The notes beneath the pieces were generated by a model. That model had not been told where the DNA came from, made no database searches, and was given only the letters and a program-made list of their open reading frames with translations. From Streptomyces rimosus subsp. rimosus (GTDB lineage: Bacteria; Actinomycetota; Actinomycetes; Streptomycetales; Streptomycetaceae), in contig NZ_JOCQ01000049.1 in the NCBI RefSeq assembly GCF_000720725.1, forward strand, positions 1 to 64,000: DNA of 64,000 nt, read 5' to 3'. Positions 16,602-25,015 of this stretch are shown here, piece after piece (within the stretch, counting starts at the first letter, position 1; every line of letters begins with the position of its first letter). Made by a program: the position numbers and the translations under genes.

Positions 16602-18881
16602 TCAGCCGAGCGGCTTGAAGCGCCGCAGCCGGAGGCTGTTGGCCACCACGAAGACCGAGGAGAAGGCCATCGCGGCCCCGGCGATCATCGGGTTGAGCAT
16701 CCCGGCCGCGGCCAGCGGCAGCGCGGCGACGTTGTAGCCGAAGGCCCAGAAGAGGTTGGCCTTGATGGTGCCGAGGGTGCGGCGGGCGAGGCGGATGGCG
16801 TCCGCGGCGGCGCGCAGGTCGCCCCGTACCAGCGTCAGGTCGCCGACCTCGATGGCGGCGTCCGTGCCGGTGCCCATCGCCAGCCCCAGATCGGCCTGGG
16901 CCAGCGCCGCCGCGTCGTTGACGCCGTCGCCGACCATGGCCACCGACTTCCCCTCCGCCTGGAGGGCCTTGACCACCGAGACCTTGTCCTCGGGCAGCAC
17001 GTCGGCGATCACATGCTCCGCCTCTATGCCGACCTCGGCGGCCACCGAGCGGGCGACGGCCGCGTTGTCGCCGGTCAGCAGCACCGGGGTGAGTCCGAGG
17101 GCGCGCAGCCGGCGGATCGCCTCGGCGCTGGTGGGCTTGACCGCGTCGGCGACGACGAGCACGGCCCGCGCCTCTCCGTCCCAGGCCACGGCGACCGCCG
17201 TGTGCCCGGCGTCCTCGGCGGCGGTCTTCGCGTCGGCCAGCGCGGCGGGCAGCTCGATCGCCCACTCGGAGAGGAGCGACGTACGGCCGACGAGGACGGC
17301 GTGGCCCTCGACGACGCCCTGGACACCGCGGCCGGGTACGTTCGCGAAGTCCTCGGGGACCGGCAGCTCACCCGTACGCTCGGCCGCCGCGGTGGCGATG
17401 GCACGGGCGATGGGGTGCTCGGAGGAGTGCTCCAGGGCACCGGCCAGGCGCAGCGCCCCGTCCTCGGACACGCCGTCGGCGAGGTGGACGCCGGTGAGCG
17501 TCATCGCGCCGGTGGTGACGGTGCCGGTCTTGTCCAGGACGACGGTGTCCACGCGGCGGGTGGTCTCCAGGACCTCCGGCCCCTTGATCAGGATGCCCAG
17601 CTGGGCGCCGCGGCCGGTGCCGACCATGAGCGCGGTCGGGGTGGCCAGGCCCAGCGCGCAGGGGCAGGCGATGATCAGTACGGCGACGGCGGCGGTGAAC
17701 GCGGCGACCGCGCCCGCGCCCGTGACGAGCCAGTAGCCCAGCGTCCCGAGGGCCAGCGTGATGACGACCGGGACGAAGACCGCGGAGATCCGGTCGGCCA
17801 GCCGCTGGGCGGCGGCCTTGCCGTTCTGCGCGTCCTCGACCAGCCGCGCCATCCGGGCCAGCTGGGTGTCCGCGCCGACCCGGGTGGCCTCGACGACGAT
17901 CCGGCCGCCCGCGTTGACGGTGGCGCCGGTGACCTGGTCGCCGGGGGCGACCTCGACGGGCACCGACTCGCCGGTGAGCATCGAGGCGTCGACCGCGGAG
18001 GAGCCGTCCACGACCGTGCCGTCGGTGGCGATCTTCTCTCCCGGGCGGACCACGAAGCGGTCGCCCACGGCCAGCTCGGCGACCGGTACGCGGACCTCGC
18101 GCCCGTCCCGCAGCACCGCGACGTCCTTGGCGCCCAGCTCCAGCAGCGCCTTCAGCGCGGCCCCGGCCCGGCGCTTGGAGCGGGCCTCGAAATAGCGCCC
18201 GGCCAGGATGAAGGCGGTGACGCCGGCCGCGGCCTCCAGGTAGATGTTGCCGCTGCCGTCGCTGCGCGCGATGGTCAGCTCGAACGGGTGGGTCATACCG
18301 GGCATCCCGGCGTCGCCGAAGAACAGCGCCCACAGGGACCAGCCGAGCGCGGCCAGGGTGCCCATGGAGATCAGGGTGTCCATCGTGGCGGCGCCGTGCC
18401 GCAGGTTGGTCCAGGCGGCCTTGTGGAACGGCCAGGCGCCGTACGCCACGACGGGCGCCGCCAGCGTCAGCGACAGCCACTGCCAGTTGGTGAACTGGAG
18501 CGCCGGGACCATCGCCATCAGGATCACCGGTACGGCCAGGACCACCGAGACGGTCAGCCGCTGCCGCAGCGGGGCGAGGGCGTCGGCGCCCGGCTCCGGA
18601 GGCGGGGCCGCCGCCCCGGGCTCGGACGGCGGCGGGGCGGGGGCCGGCGGTTCCGGTACGGCGGCGGTGTAGCCGGTCCTCTCGACGGTGGCGATCAGGT
18701 CCGCGACGCCGATGCCCGCGCTTTCCTCGTAGGTGACCTGTGCCTTCTCCGTCGCGTAGTTGACGGTGGCGGTGACGCCGTCCATCCGGTTGAGCTTCTT
18801 CTCGACGCGGGCGGCGCAGGAGGCGCAGGTCATGCCGCCGATCTCCAGCTCGATGCGGTGTCCGTCGACGGTGGTGGTCAT
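16602..18881 (-). CDS. copA: Copper-translocating P1B-type ATPase
   Basis: A 759-aa heavy-metal P-type ATPase. An N-terminal HMA domain carries GMTCASC at residues 16-22, followed by a Pro-rich linker, eight membrane helices, the CPC transport motif (IIACPCALGLATP), the phosphorylation site DKTGT, the HP motif in SEHPIARAI, and the hinge GDGVNDAAAL. These mark Cu+ export. ATG 18881 is taken because the HMA domain starts immediately after it; the frame upstream crosses the CsoR-like box. No copper chaperone gene is adjacent. Confidence 0.95.
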   Translation of the reverse strand: MTTTVDGHRIELEIGGMTCASCAARVEKKLNRMDGVTATVNYATEKAQVTYEESAGIGVADLIATVERTGYTAAVPEPPAPAPPPSEPGAAAPPPEPGADALAPLRQRLTVSVVLAVPVILMAMVPALQFTNWQWLSLTLAAPVVAYGAWPFHKAAWTNLRHGAATMDTLISMGTLAALGWSLWALFFGDAGMPGMTHPFELTIARSDGSGNIYLEAAAGVTAFILAGRYFEARSKRRAGAALKALLELGAKDVAVLRDGREVRVPVAELAVGDRFVVRPGEKIATDGTVVDGSSAVDASMLTGESVPVEVAPGDQVTGATVNAGGRIVVEATRVGADTQLARMARLVEDAQNGKAAAQRLADRISAVFVPVVITLALGTLGYWLVTGAGAVAAFTAAVAVLIIACPCALGLATPTALMVGTGRGAQLGILIKGPEVLETTRRVDTVVLDKTGTVTTGAMTLTGVHLADGVSEDGALRLAGALEHSSEHPIARAIATAAAERTGELPVPEDFANVPGRGVQGVVEGHAVLVGRTSLLSEWAIELPAALADAKTAAEDAGHTAVAVAWDGEARAVLVVADAVKPTSAEAIRRLRALGLTPVLLTGDNAAVARSVAAEVGIEAEHVIADVLPEDKVSVVKALQAEGKSVAMVGDGVNDAAALAQADLGLAMGTGTDAAIEVGDLTLVRGDLRAAADAIRLARRTLGTIKANLFWAFGYNVAALPLAAAGMLNPMIAGAAMAFSSVFVVANSLRLRRFKPLG

Positions 18882-18942
18882 GGCTGCTCCTTCGGGGGCG
18901 GGGGGACAGCGGGGCACCGCTGTCGTCCACTGCCTGGACTGT

Positions 18943-18959
18943 ATACCCCTAGGGGGTAT
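18943..18959 (-). promoter_or_regulatory. CsoR-like operator upstream of copA
   Basis: ATACCCC-TAG-GGGGTAT is a 7-bp inverted repeat 62-78 bp upstream of the copA start. It has the TACCC...GGGTA form of actinobacterial CsoR boxes. It implies copper-induced derepression of copA by a CsoR encoded elsewhere. Confidence 0.75.
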
Positions 18960-18964
18960 GTGCG

Positions 18965-19963
18965 CTACCCCTCCCGGGTATGGGGTGCCGTCGCCGCGCC
19001 CTCCCCCTCGGTCGCCCGCAGCACCCGCCCGCCCAGCTGCCGCAGATGTGCCACCAGCTCCGCCGGTTCGTGCACCGTGAACTCGTGGCCCAGCATCGCC
19101 AGCCGGTACGCCGTCCACTCCAGGGGGTCGGGCCGGGTGCGCAGGCGGCAGGAGCCCTCGTCGAGCGGCTCCACCTCGGCCGCCGCGTTCCCCATCAGGG
19201 CGGCGACCTCCTCGGCGGGCGCGTACACCGTGGCCACCGCGGTGACACCGGCCGCCGCCAGGCTCCGCAGCTGCCCCTTCACGTACGCCGCGGCGTCCTC
19301 GGCGGGCAGGGCGCGCGGCGGCGTCCGTACCCCCGTGGGGTAGGGGTCGGACAGCCGGTCGACCCGGAAGATCCGCCAGTCCTCGCGCTCGTTGTCGTAC
19401 GCCACCAGGTACCAGCGGCGCCCGGCCGCGACCAGCCGGTGCGGCTCGGCCAGCCGCTTGGAGCGGACGCCGTCGCCCGCCCGGTAGGAGAACCGCACCC
19501 GCTCCTGGTTGGCGATCGCCGCGGCCAGCGCGGTCAGATGGGCCGGATCGACGGTCGGGCCGTCCCCGGAGGGCATCGGTACGGTGGCGGTGCCGAGCGT
19601 GCCGACCCGCCGCCGCAGCCGGGACGGCAGCACCTGCTCCAGCTTGGCGAGGGCGCGTACGGACGCCTCCTCGATGCCGTCGACGGTGTGCCCGGCCGCC
19701 GAGCGCAGGCCGACGGCGATGGCCACCGCCTCTTCGTCGTCCAGCAGCAGCGGGGGCAGCGCGGTGCCCGCGGCGAGCCGGTAGCCGCCCTCCGCGCCCA
19801 TCGTGGCGTGCACCGGATAGCCGAGTTCGCGCAGCCGCTCGATGTCACGGCGGATGGTGCGCGTGGTGACCCTCAGGCGCCCGGCGAGTTCGCTGCCGGG
19901 CCATTCGCGGGGGGTCTGGAGCAGGGACAGCAGATTCAGCAGACGGGCCGAGGTTTCACTCAT
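18965..19963 (-). CDS. WYL-domain (DeoR/YafY-type) transcriptional regulator
   Basis: A 332-aa regulator. An N-terminal HTH_11 domain (VTTRTIRRDIERLRELGYPV) precedes a WYL domain whose core (RRWYLVAYDNEREDWRIFRV) is clear, and a C-terminal WCX-like extension (EFTVHEPAELVAHLRQLGG). ATG 19963 is taken; an ATG three codons earlier is possible. It is divergent from the DHA2 transporter 172 bp away and may regulate it. Its stop is only 5 bp from the CsoR-like box of copA. Confidence 0.9.
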   Translation of the reverse strand: MSETSARLLNLLSLLQTPREWPGSELAGRLRVTTRTIRRDIERLRELGYPVHATMGAEGGYRLAAGTALPPLLLDDEEAVAIAVGLRSAAGHTVDGIEEASVRALAKLEQVLPSRLRRRVGTLGTATVPMPSGDGPTVDPAHLTALAAAIANQERVRFSYRAGDGVRSKRLAEPHRLVAAGRRWYLVAYDNEREDWRIFRVDRLSDPYPTGVRTPPRALPAEDAAAYVKGQLRSLAAAGVTAVATVYAPAEEVAALMGNAAAEVEPLDEGSCRLRTRPDPLEWTAYRLAMLGHEFTVHEPAELVAHLRQLGGRVLRATEGEGAATAPHTREG

Positions 19964-20135
19964 GCCCTGCATGATGGCCGACGAAGTAGGACCGGGTCTG
20001 TCCTAGAGGGACCCTAGTGTTCTGGTGTGCAGCAACCGCGGTACCCGAAGGGTGCCCCGCCGCATCTGCCGCATCTGCCGTCCGCCGCCCAGCCGCGGAC
20101 ACCCCGGAAACCCCCAGGCCCCAGGAGACAGCGCC

Positions 20136-21653
20136 ATGCCCACCCCGCCCACGCCCGCCCCCGGCCCGACCGGCCGCAGACGCTGGATCGCGCTGGCCGT
20201 CGTCCTGACCGCCGCCTTCATGGACCTGGTGGACGCGACCATCGTCAACATCGCCATCCCCAGCATCCAGCGGGACACCGGCGCGTCGTTCGGCGCGATC
20301 CAGTGGATCACCGCCGGCTATGCGCTCGCCTTCGCCGTCGGCCTGATCACCGGCGGCCGGCTCGGCGACATCCACGGGCGCCGCCGCCTCTTCCTGCTCG
20401 GCATGGGCGGCTTCACCGCCGCCTCCGCGCTCTGCGGGCTCGCCGCCGACCCGCAGATGCTGATCGCGGCCCGGGTCCTCCAGGGGGCGATGGCCGCGCT
20501 GATGGTGCCGCAGGTGCTGGCGATCATCCATGTGACCTTTCCCCCGCACGAGCGCGGCAAGGTCTTCGGGATGTTCGGCGCCGTCGTCGGCCTGGGCGCG
20601 GTGTGCGGCCCGCTGATCGGCGCGCTGCTGACGCAGTGGGACCTCCTCGGCCTCCAGTGGCGGCCGATCTTCCTGATCAACCTGCCGGTCGGCGTCGCCG
20701 GCATCCTCCTCGGCCGCCGCTTCATCGCCGAGTCCCGCGCCCCCAAGGCGCTGCGCCTGGACCTCGTCGGCATGGTCCTGGCCGCGCTCGCCCTCCTGAT
20801 GGTGCTCTATCCGCTCACCCAGGGCCGCGAACTGGGCTGGCCCGTCTGGGGCTTCGTGTCGATGGCCGCCAGTCCGCTCGTCTTCACCGTCTTCGTACGG
20901 TACGAGCGCGCCAAGGCCCGCAAGGACGGCTCGCCGCTCGTCGAACTCTCCCTGTTCAAGCTCCGCACGTTCGCCGCGGGCACCGGCGTCCAGCTCACCT
21001 TCGGCGCGCTCTCCGGCCTGTTCTTCCTGGTCTGGACGCTGTGCATGCAGCTCGGCCTGGGCTGGGGCCCGCTGCACGCCGGGCTGACCGGAATCCCGTT
21101 CTCGCTGGCCTGCTCGGCGGCGGCCGGCATCTCCGTACAGAAGCTGGTGCCGCGCTTCGGGCGCAAGGTGCTGCAGGCCGGGGCGCTGATCATGCTGGCC
21201 GGTGCGCTGCTCTACATAGCGGAGGCCGGACGGTACGGCACGGAGCTGACGTCCTGGCAGATGGTGCCCGCGATGCTGCTGATGGGCGGCGGCATGGGCC
21301 TGATCGTCGCCCCGATCACCGACGCGGCCATCTCCGAGGTCCCGGCCGAGCACTCCGGATCGGCGTCCGGCATCTTCAACACCACCAGCCAGCTGGGCAT
21401 GGCGCTCGGCCTCGGGCTGTCCTCGGTCGCCTTCTTCGGCGTCCTCGACGACGCGGCGGGCGGGGACCCGCGGGCCGCGGTCATCGATGCCACGGTCACC
21501 TCGCTGTGGTGGGTGGCGGCCGGGCTGGCGGTCATCTTCCTGCTGCTGTTCCTGCTGCCGGGGAAAGCCCGTACGGGCGGGGGAGCGGACCGGTCCGCCG
21601 CCCCCGCGGACGAGCACCACGTCCCCGATGCGGACCGCGCCCTGGTCCACTGA
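20136..21653 (+). CDS. MFS drug transporter, DHA2 (EmrB/QacA) family
   Basis: A 505-aa, 14-helix drug:H+ antiporter. It has the DHA2 motif in helix 1 (DLVDATIVNIAIPSIQ), motif A GGRLGDIHGRRR after helix 2, and motif C-like GAVVGLGAVCGPLIG in helix 5. AGGAG lies 7-11 nt upstream of ATG 20136. It is divergent from the WYL regulator; the exported compounds are unknown. Confidence 0.93.
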   Translation: MPTPPTPAPGPTGRRRWIALAVVLTAAFMDLVDATIVNIAIPSIQRDTGASFGAIQWITAGYALAFAVGLITGGRLGDIHGRRRLFLLGMGGFTAASALCGLAADPQMLIAARVLQGAMAALMVPQVLAIIHVTFPPHERGKVFGMFGAVVGLGAVCGPLIGALLTQWDLLGLQWRPIFLINLPVGVAGILLGRRFIAESRAPKALRLDLVGMVLAALALLMVLYPLTQGRELGWPVWGFVSMAASPLVFTVFVRYERAKARKDGSPLVELSLFKLRTFAAGTGVQLTFGALSGLFFLVWTLCMQLGLGWGPLHAGLTGIPFSLACSAAAGISVQKLVPRFGRKVLQAGALIMLAGALLYIAEAGRYGTELTSWQMVPAMLLMGGGMGLIVAPITDAAISEVPAEHSGSASGIFNTTSQLGMALGLGLSSVAFFGVLDDAAGGDPRAAVIDATVTSLWWVAAGLAVIFLLLFLLPGKARTGGGADRSAAPADEHHVPDADRALVH

Positions 21654-21684
21654 CAGGAGTGACCGGACTGCCCGCCGCGGCGCG

Positions 21685-22269
21685 CTACGCCCGTGGCGGG
21701 TAGTCCCTGCCGTTCAGCGCGCGGTAGATGAACCGGGTGGCCACCTCGACGGCCTCCGCCTCGGGCAGCTCGGGCAGCAGCTGCGTGGGGGCTTCCATCA
21801 TCGCGCTCATCAGCGTCAGCGTGGTTTCGACGGACGCCGGCAGGTTTTGTACGTGCGCCAGGTGGTCGGCCAGGTCTTCGAGCTGCGCGCGGCGGAACTG
21901 TTCGAGGGTGCGCGCGAAGTCCTCGCTGACCAGCGCCGCCTGGCGCAGCGCGAGCATGGTCGGCGCGTGCTCCCGGTGCACGCGCCAGTAGGCGGCCACG
22001 TGGTAGCGGATCGCCTCCGGGTCGGTGAAGTCCGACTTGTGCTCATCGGTGACCGCGTAGCGGTCGCTCGCCGCGGCCAGCTCGTCCAGCAGCGCCTTGA
22101 GCAGCTCTTCCTTGCCCGCGAAGTGGTTGTAGAAGGAGCCCGCCGCCCGCCCGGCCTCCGCCGTGATGTCGGTGACCTTCGTGTTCAGGTAGCCGCGGGT
22201 CGCGAACAGGCGCTTGGCCGCCTCGATCAGCGCCGCCCTCGTCTCGCTCGCCTGCTCCGCGCGCTTCAC
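21685..22269 (-). CDS. TetR family regulator of the FAD monooxygenase unit
   Basis: A 194-aa TetR protein. The HTH (KVTDITAEAGRAAGSFYNHF) is at about residues 30-50 and the rest is helical ligand-binding domain. GTG 22269 has GGAGG 4 nt upstream. It is divergent from an FAD monooxygenase with two palindromic half-overlapping sites between them, which is the usual layout for a repressor whose ligand is the monooxygenase substrate. Confidence 0.93.
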   Translation of the reverse strand: MKRAEQASETRAALIEAAKRLFATRGYLNTKVTDITAEAGRAAGSFYNHFAGKEELLKALLDELAAASDRYAVTDEHKSDFTDPEAIRYHVAAYWRVHREHAPTMLALRQAALVSEDFARTLEQFRRAQLEDLADHLAHVQNLPASVETTLTLMSAMMEAPTQLLPELPEAEAVEVATRFIYRALNGRDYPPRA

Positions 22270-22314
22270 GTGTCCTCCCGCTTCCTTGACAGCGCACGCT
22301 AGCAGCCCTCACGA

Positions 22315-22344
22315 TGAATCTAAGTTCAGTGAATCGAGTTTCAG
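22315..22344. promoter_or_regulatory. Two tandem 15-bp palindromic operators
   Basis: TGAATCTAAGTTCAG (22315-22329) and TGAATCGAGTTTCAG (22330-22344) are 13/15 identical, and each is a TGAA-N6-TTCA inverted repeat. They lie just downstream of a consensus TTGACA (22286-22291) and 16-45 bp before the monooxygenase ATG. They are probable binding sites of the divergent TetR protein. Confidence 0.7.
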
Positions 22345-22359
22345 TGAGAGGGGTTCGTC

Positions 22360-23733
22360 ATGCGGGTACTCGTCGTGGGCGGGGGACCGACCGGACTGAC
22401 GCTGGGCATCGAGCTGGCCCGGCGCGGCGTCGGGGTACGGGTCGTCGACAAGGCGACCGCGTACTTCGACGGTTCGCGCGGGGACGGCATCCAGCCGCGC
22501 ACGCTGGAGGTCTTCGACGACCTCGGCGTGCTGGACGCCGTACGGGCGGCCGGGGCGCTGCCGGGACCGCTCCGCGTACACCTCGACGGCCGTTTCGTGG
22601 GCGAGCACTGGATGGCCGAGCCGCGCGACCCCCGCCCGGACGTCCCGTACCCGAACGGCTGGGTGCTGGGCCAGTCGCAGACCGAGGGGATCCTGCGGGA
22701 CCGGCTGGGGGAGTTCGGCGTACGCGTCGAGCTGGGCACCGAACTGACCGGCCTGGCGCAGGACGCGGACGGTGTGACCGCGCGGTTCGCCGACGGGGAG
22801 GAGGACCGGTTCGACTACCTGGTGGGGGCCGACGGCGGCGCCAGCCGCGTCCGCAAGGCGATCGGCGTGGCGTTCCCAGGCGTCACCGACGAGTCCTTCC
22901 GGGTGCTGGTCGGCGACGTGAGCGCGCCGGGCCTCGACCCCGCGACCGGCCACTGGTTCGCCGCCGAGGGCGAGATGATGAAGGGCGTCGCGCTGACCCC
23001 GCTGCCGGGCACCGGGCGCTTCCAGCTGATCACGCCGCTCGGGGACGGCGACGACGCCTCACTGGAGACGATGCAGGCCGCGCTCGACCGGTTCGCGTCC
23101 GGGGTGCGCCTGACCGGACACGGCTGGTCGACGGTGTGGCGGCCGAACGTACGGCTCGCCGAGCGGTACCGCGTGGGGCGGGTCTTCCTGGCCGGTGACG
23201 CCGCGCACGTCCACCCGCCGACCGGCGGGCAGGGCATGAACACGGGCGTGCAGGACGCGTACAACCTGGGCTGGAAGCTGGCCGCGGAGACCGCGCTCGA
23301 CACCTACGAGACCGAGCGGCGGGCGGTCGCGGCGCGGGTGCTCGGCGTGAGCACCGACCTGCTGGACAAGTACGTGGCGGGCCACCCGGACGCGCACAAG
23401 CGCGGCGAAGAGGGCTTCGGCCTCGACATCACCTACCGCGCCCCGGACGCCACCGGCCTTCTCGTCACCGGCGACCGCGCCCCGGACGCCCCGCTGCTCG
23501 ACGCGGACGGCAAGAGCGTCCGCCTCTTCGACCTCTTCCGCGGCCCGCACTTCACCCGGCTGGCCTTCGGGACACCCGCTCCGGACGAGGAGCACGCGTA
23601 CGCGGTGCTGCGCCCCGGCGACGCGCCCGGCCACGGGCGGTACGTCACCGACGCCGAGGGCCACGCCTTCGCGGCCTACGCGGCGGAGCCGGGCGACACC
23701 TTCCTGATCCGCCCGGACGGCCATCTCGGCTGA
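22360..23733 (+). CDS. FAD-dependent aromatic monooxygenase (PHBH fold)
   Basis: A 457-aa flavoprotein hydroxylase. The FAD dinucleotide site is VVGGGPTGLTLG at residues 5-16, the DG motif is LVGADGGASRVRK, and the GD motif is VFLAGDAAHVHPPTGGQGMN. It would hydroxylate an aromatic substrate using NAD(P)H and O2. The C-terminal thioredoxin-like domain is shorter than in the 500-550-aa MhpA/Rox enzymes. GAGAGGGG precedes the ATG. The substrate is unknown; drug inactivation (rifampicin monooxygenase-like) is only one option. Confidence 0.92.
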   Translation: MRVLVVGGGPTGLTLGIELARRGVGVRVVDKATAYFDGSRGDGIQPRTLEVFDDLGVLDAVRAAGALPGPLRVHLDGRFVGEHWMAEPRDPRPDVPYPNGWVLGQSQTEGILRDRLGEFGVRVELGTELTGLAQDADGVTARFADGEEDRFDYLVGADGGASRVRKAIGVAFPGVTDESFRVLVGDVSAPGLDPATGHWFAAEGEMMKGVALTPLPGTGRFQLITPLGDGDDASLETMQAALDRFASGVRLTGHGWSTVWRPNVRLAERYRVGRVFLAGDAAHVHPPTGGQGMNTGVQDAYNLGWKLAAETALDTYETERRAVAARVLGVSTDLLDKYVAGHPDAHKRGEEGFGLDITYRAPDATGLLVTGDRAPDAPLLDADGKSVRLFDLFRGPHFTRLAFGTPAPDEEHAYAVLRPGDAPGHGRYVTDAEGHAFAAYAAEPGDTFLIRPDGHLG

Positions 23734-23754
23734 GCGGCGGCGTCCCCGGGGGTC

Positions 23755-24891
23755 CTACAGCCACCCGTTGCGCTTGAACCCCCGGTGGATGAGGAAGCAC
23801 AGCGTGAGCGTGACGGCCATGACCAGCGGATAGCCGAACGTCCAGTGTTTCTCCGGCATGTGCTCGAAGTTCATGCCGTAGATCCCGCACACCATGGTCG
23901 GCACGGCGAGGATCGCCACCCAGGCGCTGATCCGCCGCATGTCCTCGTTCTGCGCCACGGTCACCTGCGCGAGGTGCGCCTGGAGTATGGAGTTGAGCAG
24001 TTCGTCGAAGGCCGTGATCTGCTCGGTCACCCGCTCCAGGTGGTCCGACACGTCCCGGAAGTACGTGGTGATGTGCGGGTCCACCAGCGCCATCGGCCGG
24101 GTGGCCAGCGCGTGCAGCGGGCCGCCCAGCGGCGCCACCGCCCGCTTCAGCTCCAGCAGTTCGCGCTTGAGCTGGTAGATCCGGCCCGCGCCGGTGCCGG
24201 AGCCCTTGGCCCCACCGCGGCGTTCCCCGCTTCCCGTACGGCGCGGGCTCTCGGCGAAGACCTCGCTCTCGACGTCGTCGATGTCGTCCTGCACGGCGGC
24301 GGCGACGTCCAGATAGTCGTCCACGACCAGGTCGGCGATGGCGTGCAGCACCGCCGACGGGCCGACGGCCAGCTGCTCCGGCTCGGACTCCAGCTGCTCG
24401 CGCAGCGGGCCGAGCGAGCCGTGGCCGCCGTGCCGGACCGTGATCACGAAGTCGGCGCCGGTGAAGACCATGATCTCGCCGGTGTCCACCACCTCGCTGG
24501 TCTCGGTGAGCCGGTCGTGCTCCACGTAGCAGACCGTCTTGAACACCGTGAACAGCGAGCTGTCGTAGCGCTCCAGCTTCGGCCGCTGGTGCGCGTGCAC
24601 CGCGTCCTCGACGGCGAGCGGGTGCAGCCCGAACAGCTCGGCGATGCCGGCGAACTCCTGCTCCGACGGCTCGTGCAGGCCGATCCACACGAAGCCGTCC
24701 TTCGACTCCCGGACCCGGCGGACCGCGTCCTCGGCCGGGTGGTCGCCGGGCTGGCGCACGCCCTTCTCGTAGACCGCGCAGTTCACCACGGCGGTGCCCA
24801 GCGGCGAGCGCGCCGGGTGGCTGAGGTCGACACCGCGGCGCCGCTGCTGCGGCAGCCGGACCGCTTTACGGAGGTTGCTGATCACCGACAC
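23755..24891 (-). CDS. corA: CorA-type magnesium/cobalt channel
   Basis: A 378-aa CorA protein: a large cytosolic funnel domain, then two C-terminal helices with the GMN selectivity motif (YGMNFEHMPE) and a short basic tail. An insert rich in Gly/Arg/Ser interrupts the funnel near residues 205-225. GTG 24891 is preceded by CATACT and short spacing, so it may be leaderless. GTG 24885 is an alternative. It is convergent with the FAD monooxygenase, 21 bp apart. Confidence 0.93.
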   Translation of the reverse strand: MSVISNLRKAVRLPQQRRRGVDLSHPARSPLGTAVVNCAVYEKGVRQPGDHPAEDAVRRVRESKDGFVWIGLHEPSEQEFAGIAELFGLHPLAVEDAVHAHQRPKLERYDSSLFTVFKTVCYVEHDRLTETSEVVDTGEIMVFTGADFVITVRHGGHGSLGPLREQLESEPEQLAVGPSAVLHAIADLVVDDYLDVAAAVQDDIDDVESEVFAESPRRTGSGERRGGAKGSGTGAGRIYQLKRELLELKRAVAPLGGPLHALATRPMALVDPHITTYFRDVSDHLERVTEQITAFDELLNSILQAHLAQVTVAQNEDMRRISAWVAILAVPTMVCGIYGMNFEHMPEKHWTFGYPLVMAVTLTLCFLIHRGFKRNGWL

Positions 24892-24960
24892 GGGACCCAG
24901 TATGGCCCGCCCGTCCGGGGGAACGGGAGGCGCGGCGCTACCCGCGCGCCCCGACCCGTA

Positions 24961-25015
24961 CGTACACAAACCCGGCTGTGTACGGAGTTCAGTGCCCGTT
25001 GTGTACGGAGTTCAG
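24961..25015. repeat. Inverted and direct repeats between corA and the MFS gene
   Basis: CGTACACA-N8-TGTGTACG (24961-24984) is an 8-bp inverted repeat. Its right arm starts a 16-bp direct repeat, TGTGTACGGAGTTCAG, present at 24977-24992 and again at 25000-25015 (period 23 bp). The second copy contains the stop codon of the CynX-type MFS gene. The block lies 70 bp upstream of corA, so it could also be a corA operator. Confidence 0.75.

Noticed and set aside
16287..19343. 1018-aa plus-strand open frame
   Set aside because: Antisense shadow of copA and the WYL gene; the product is Gly/Arg/Asp-rich without domains, as expected of high-GC antisense frames.
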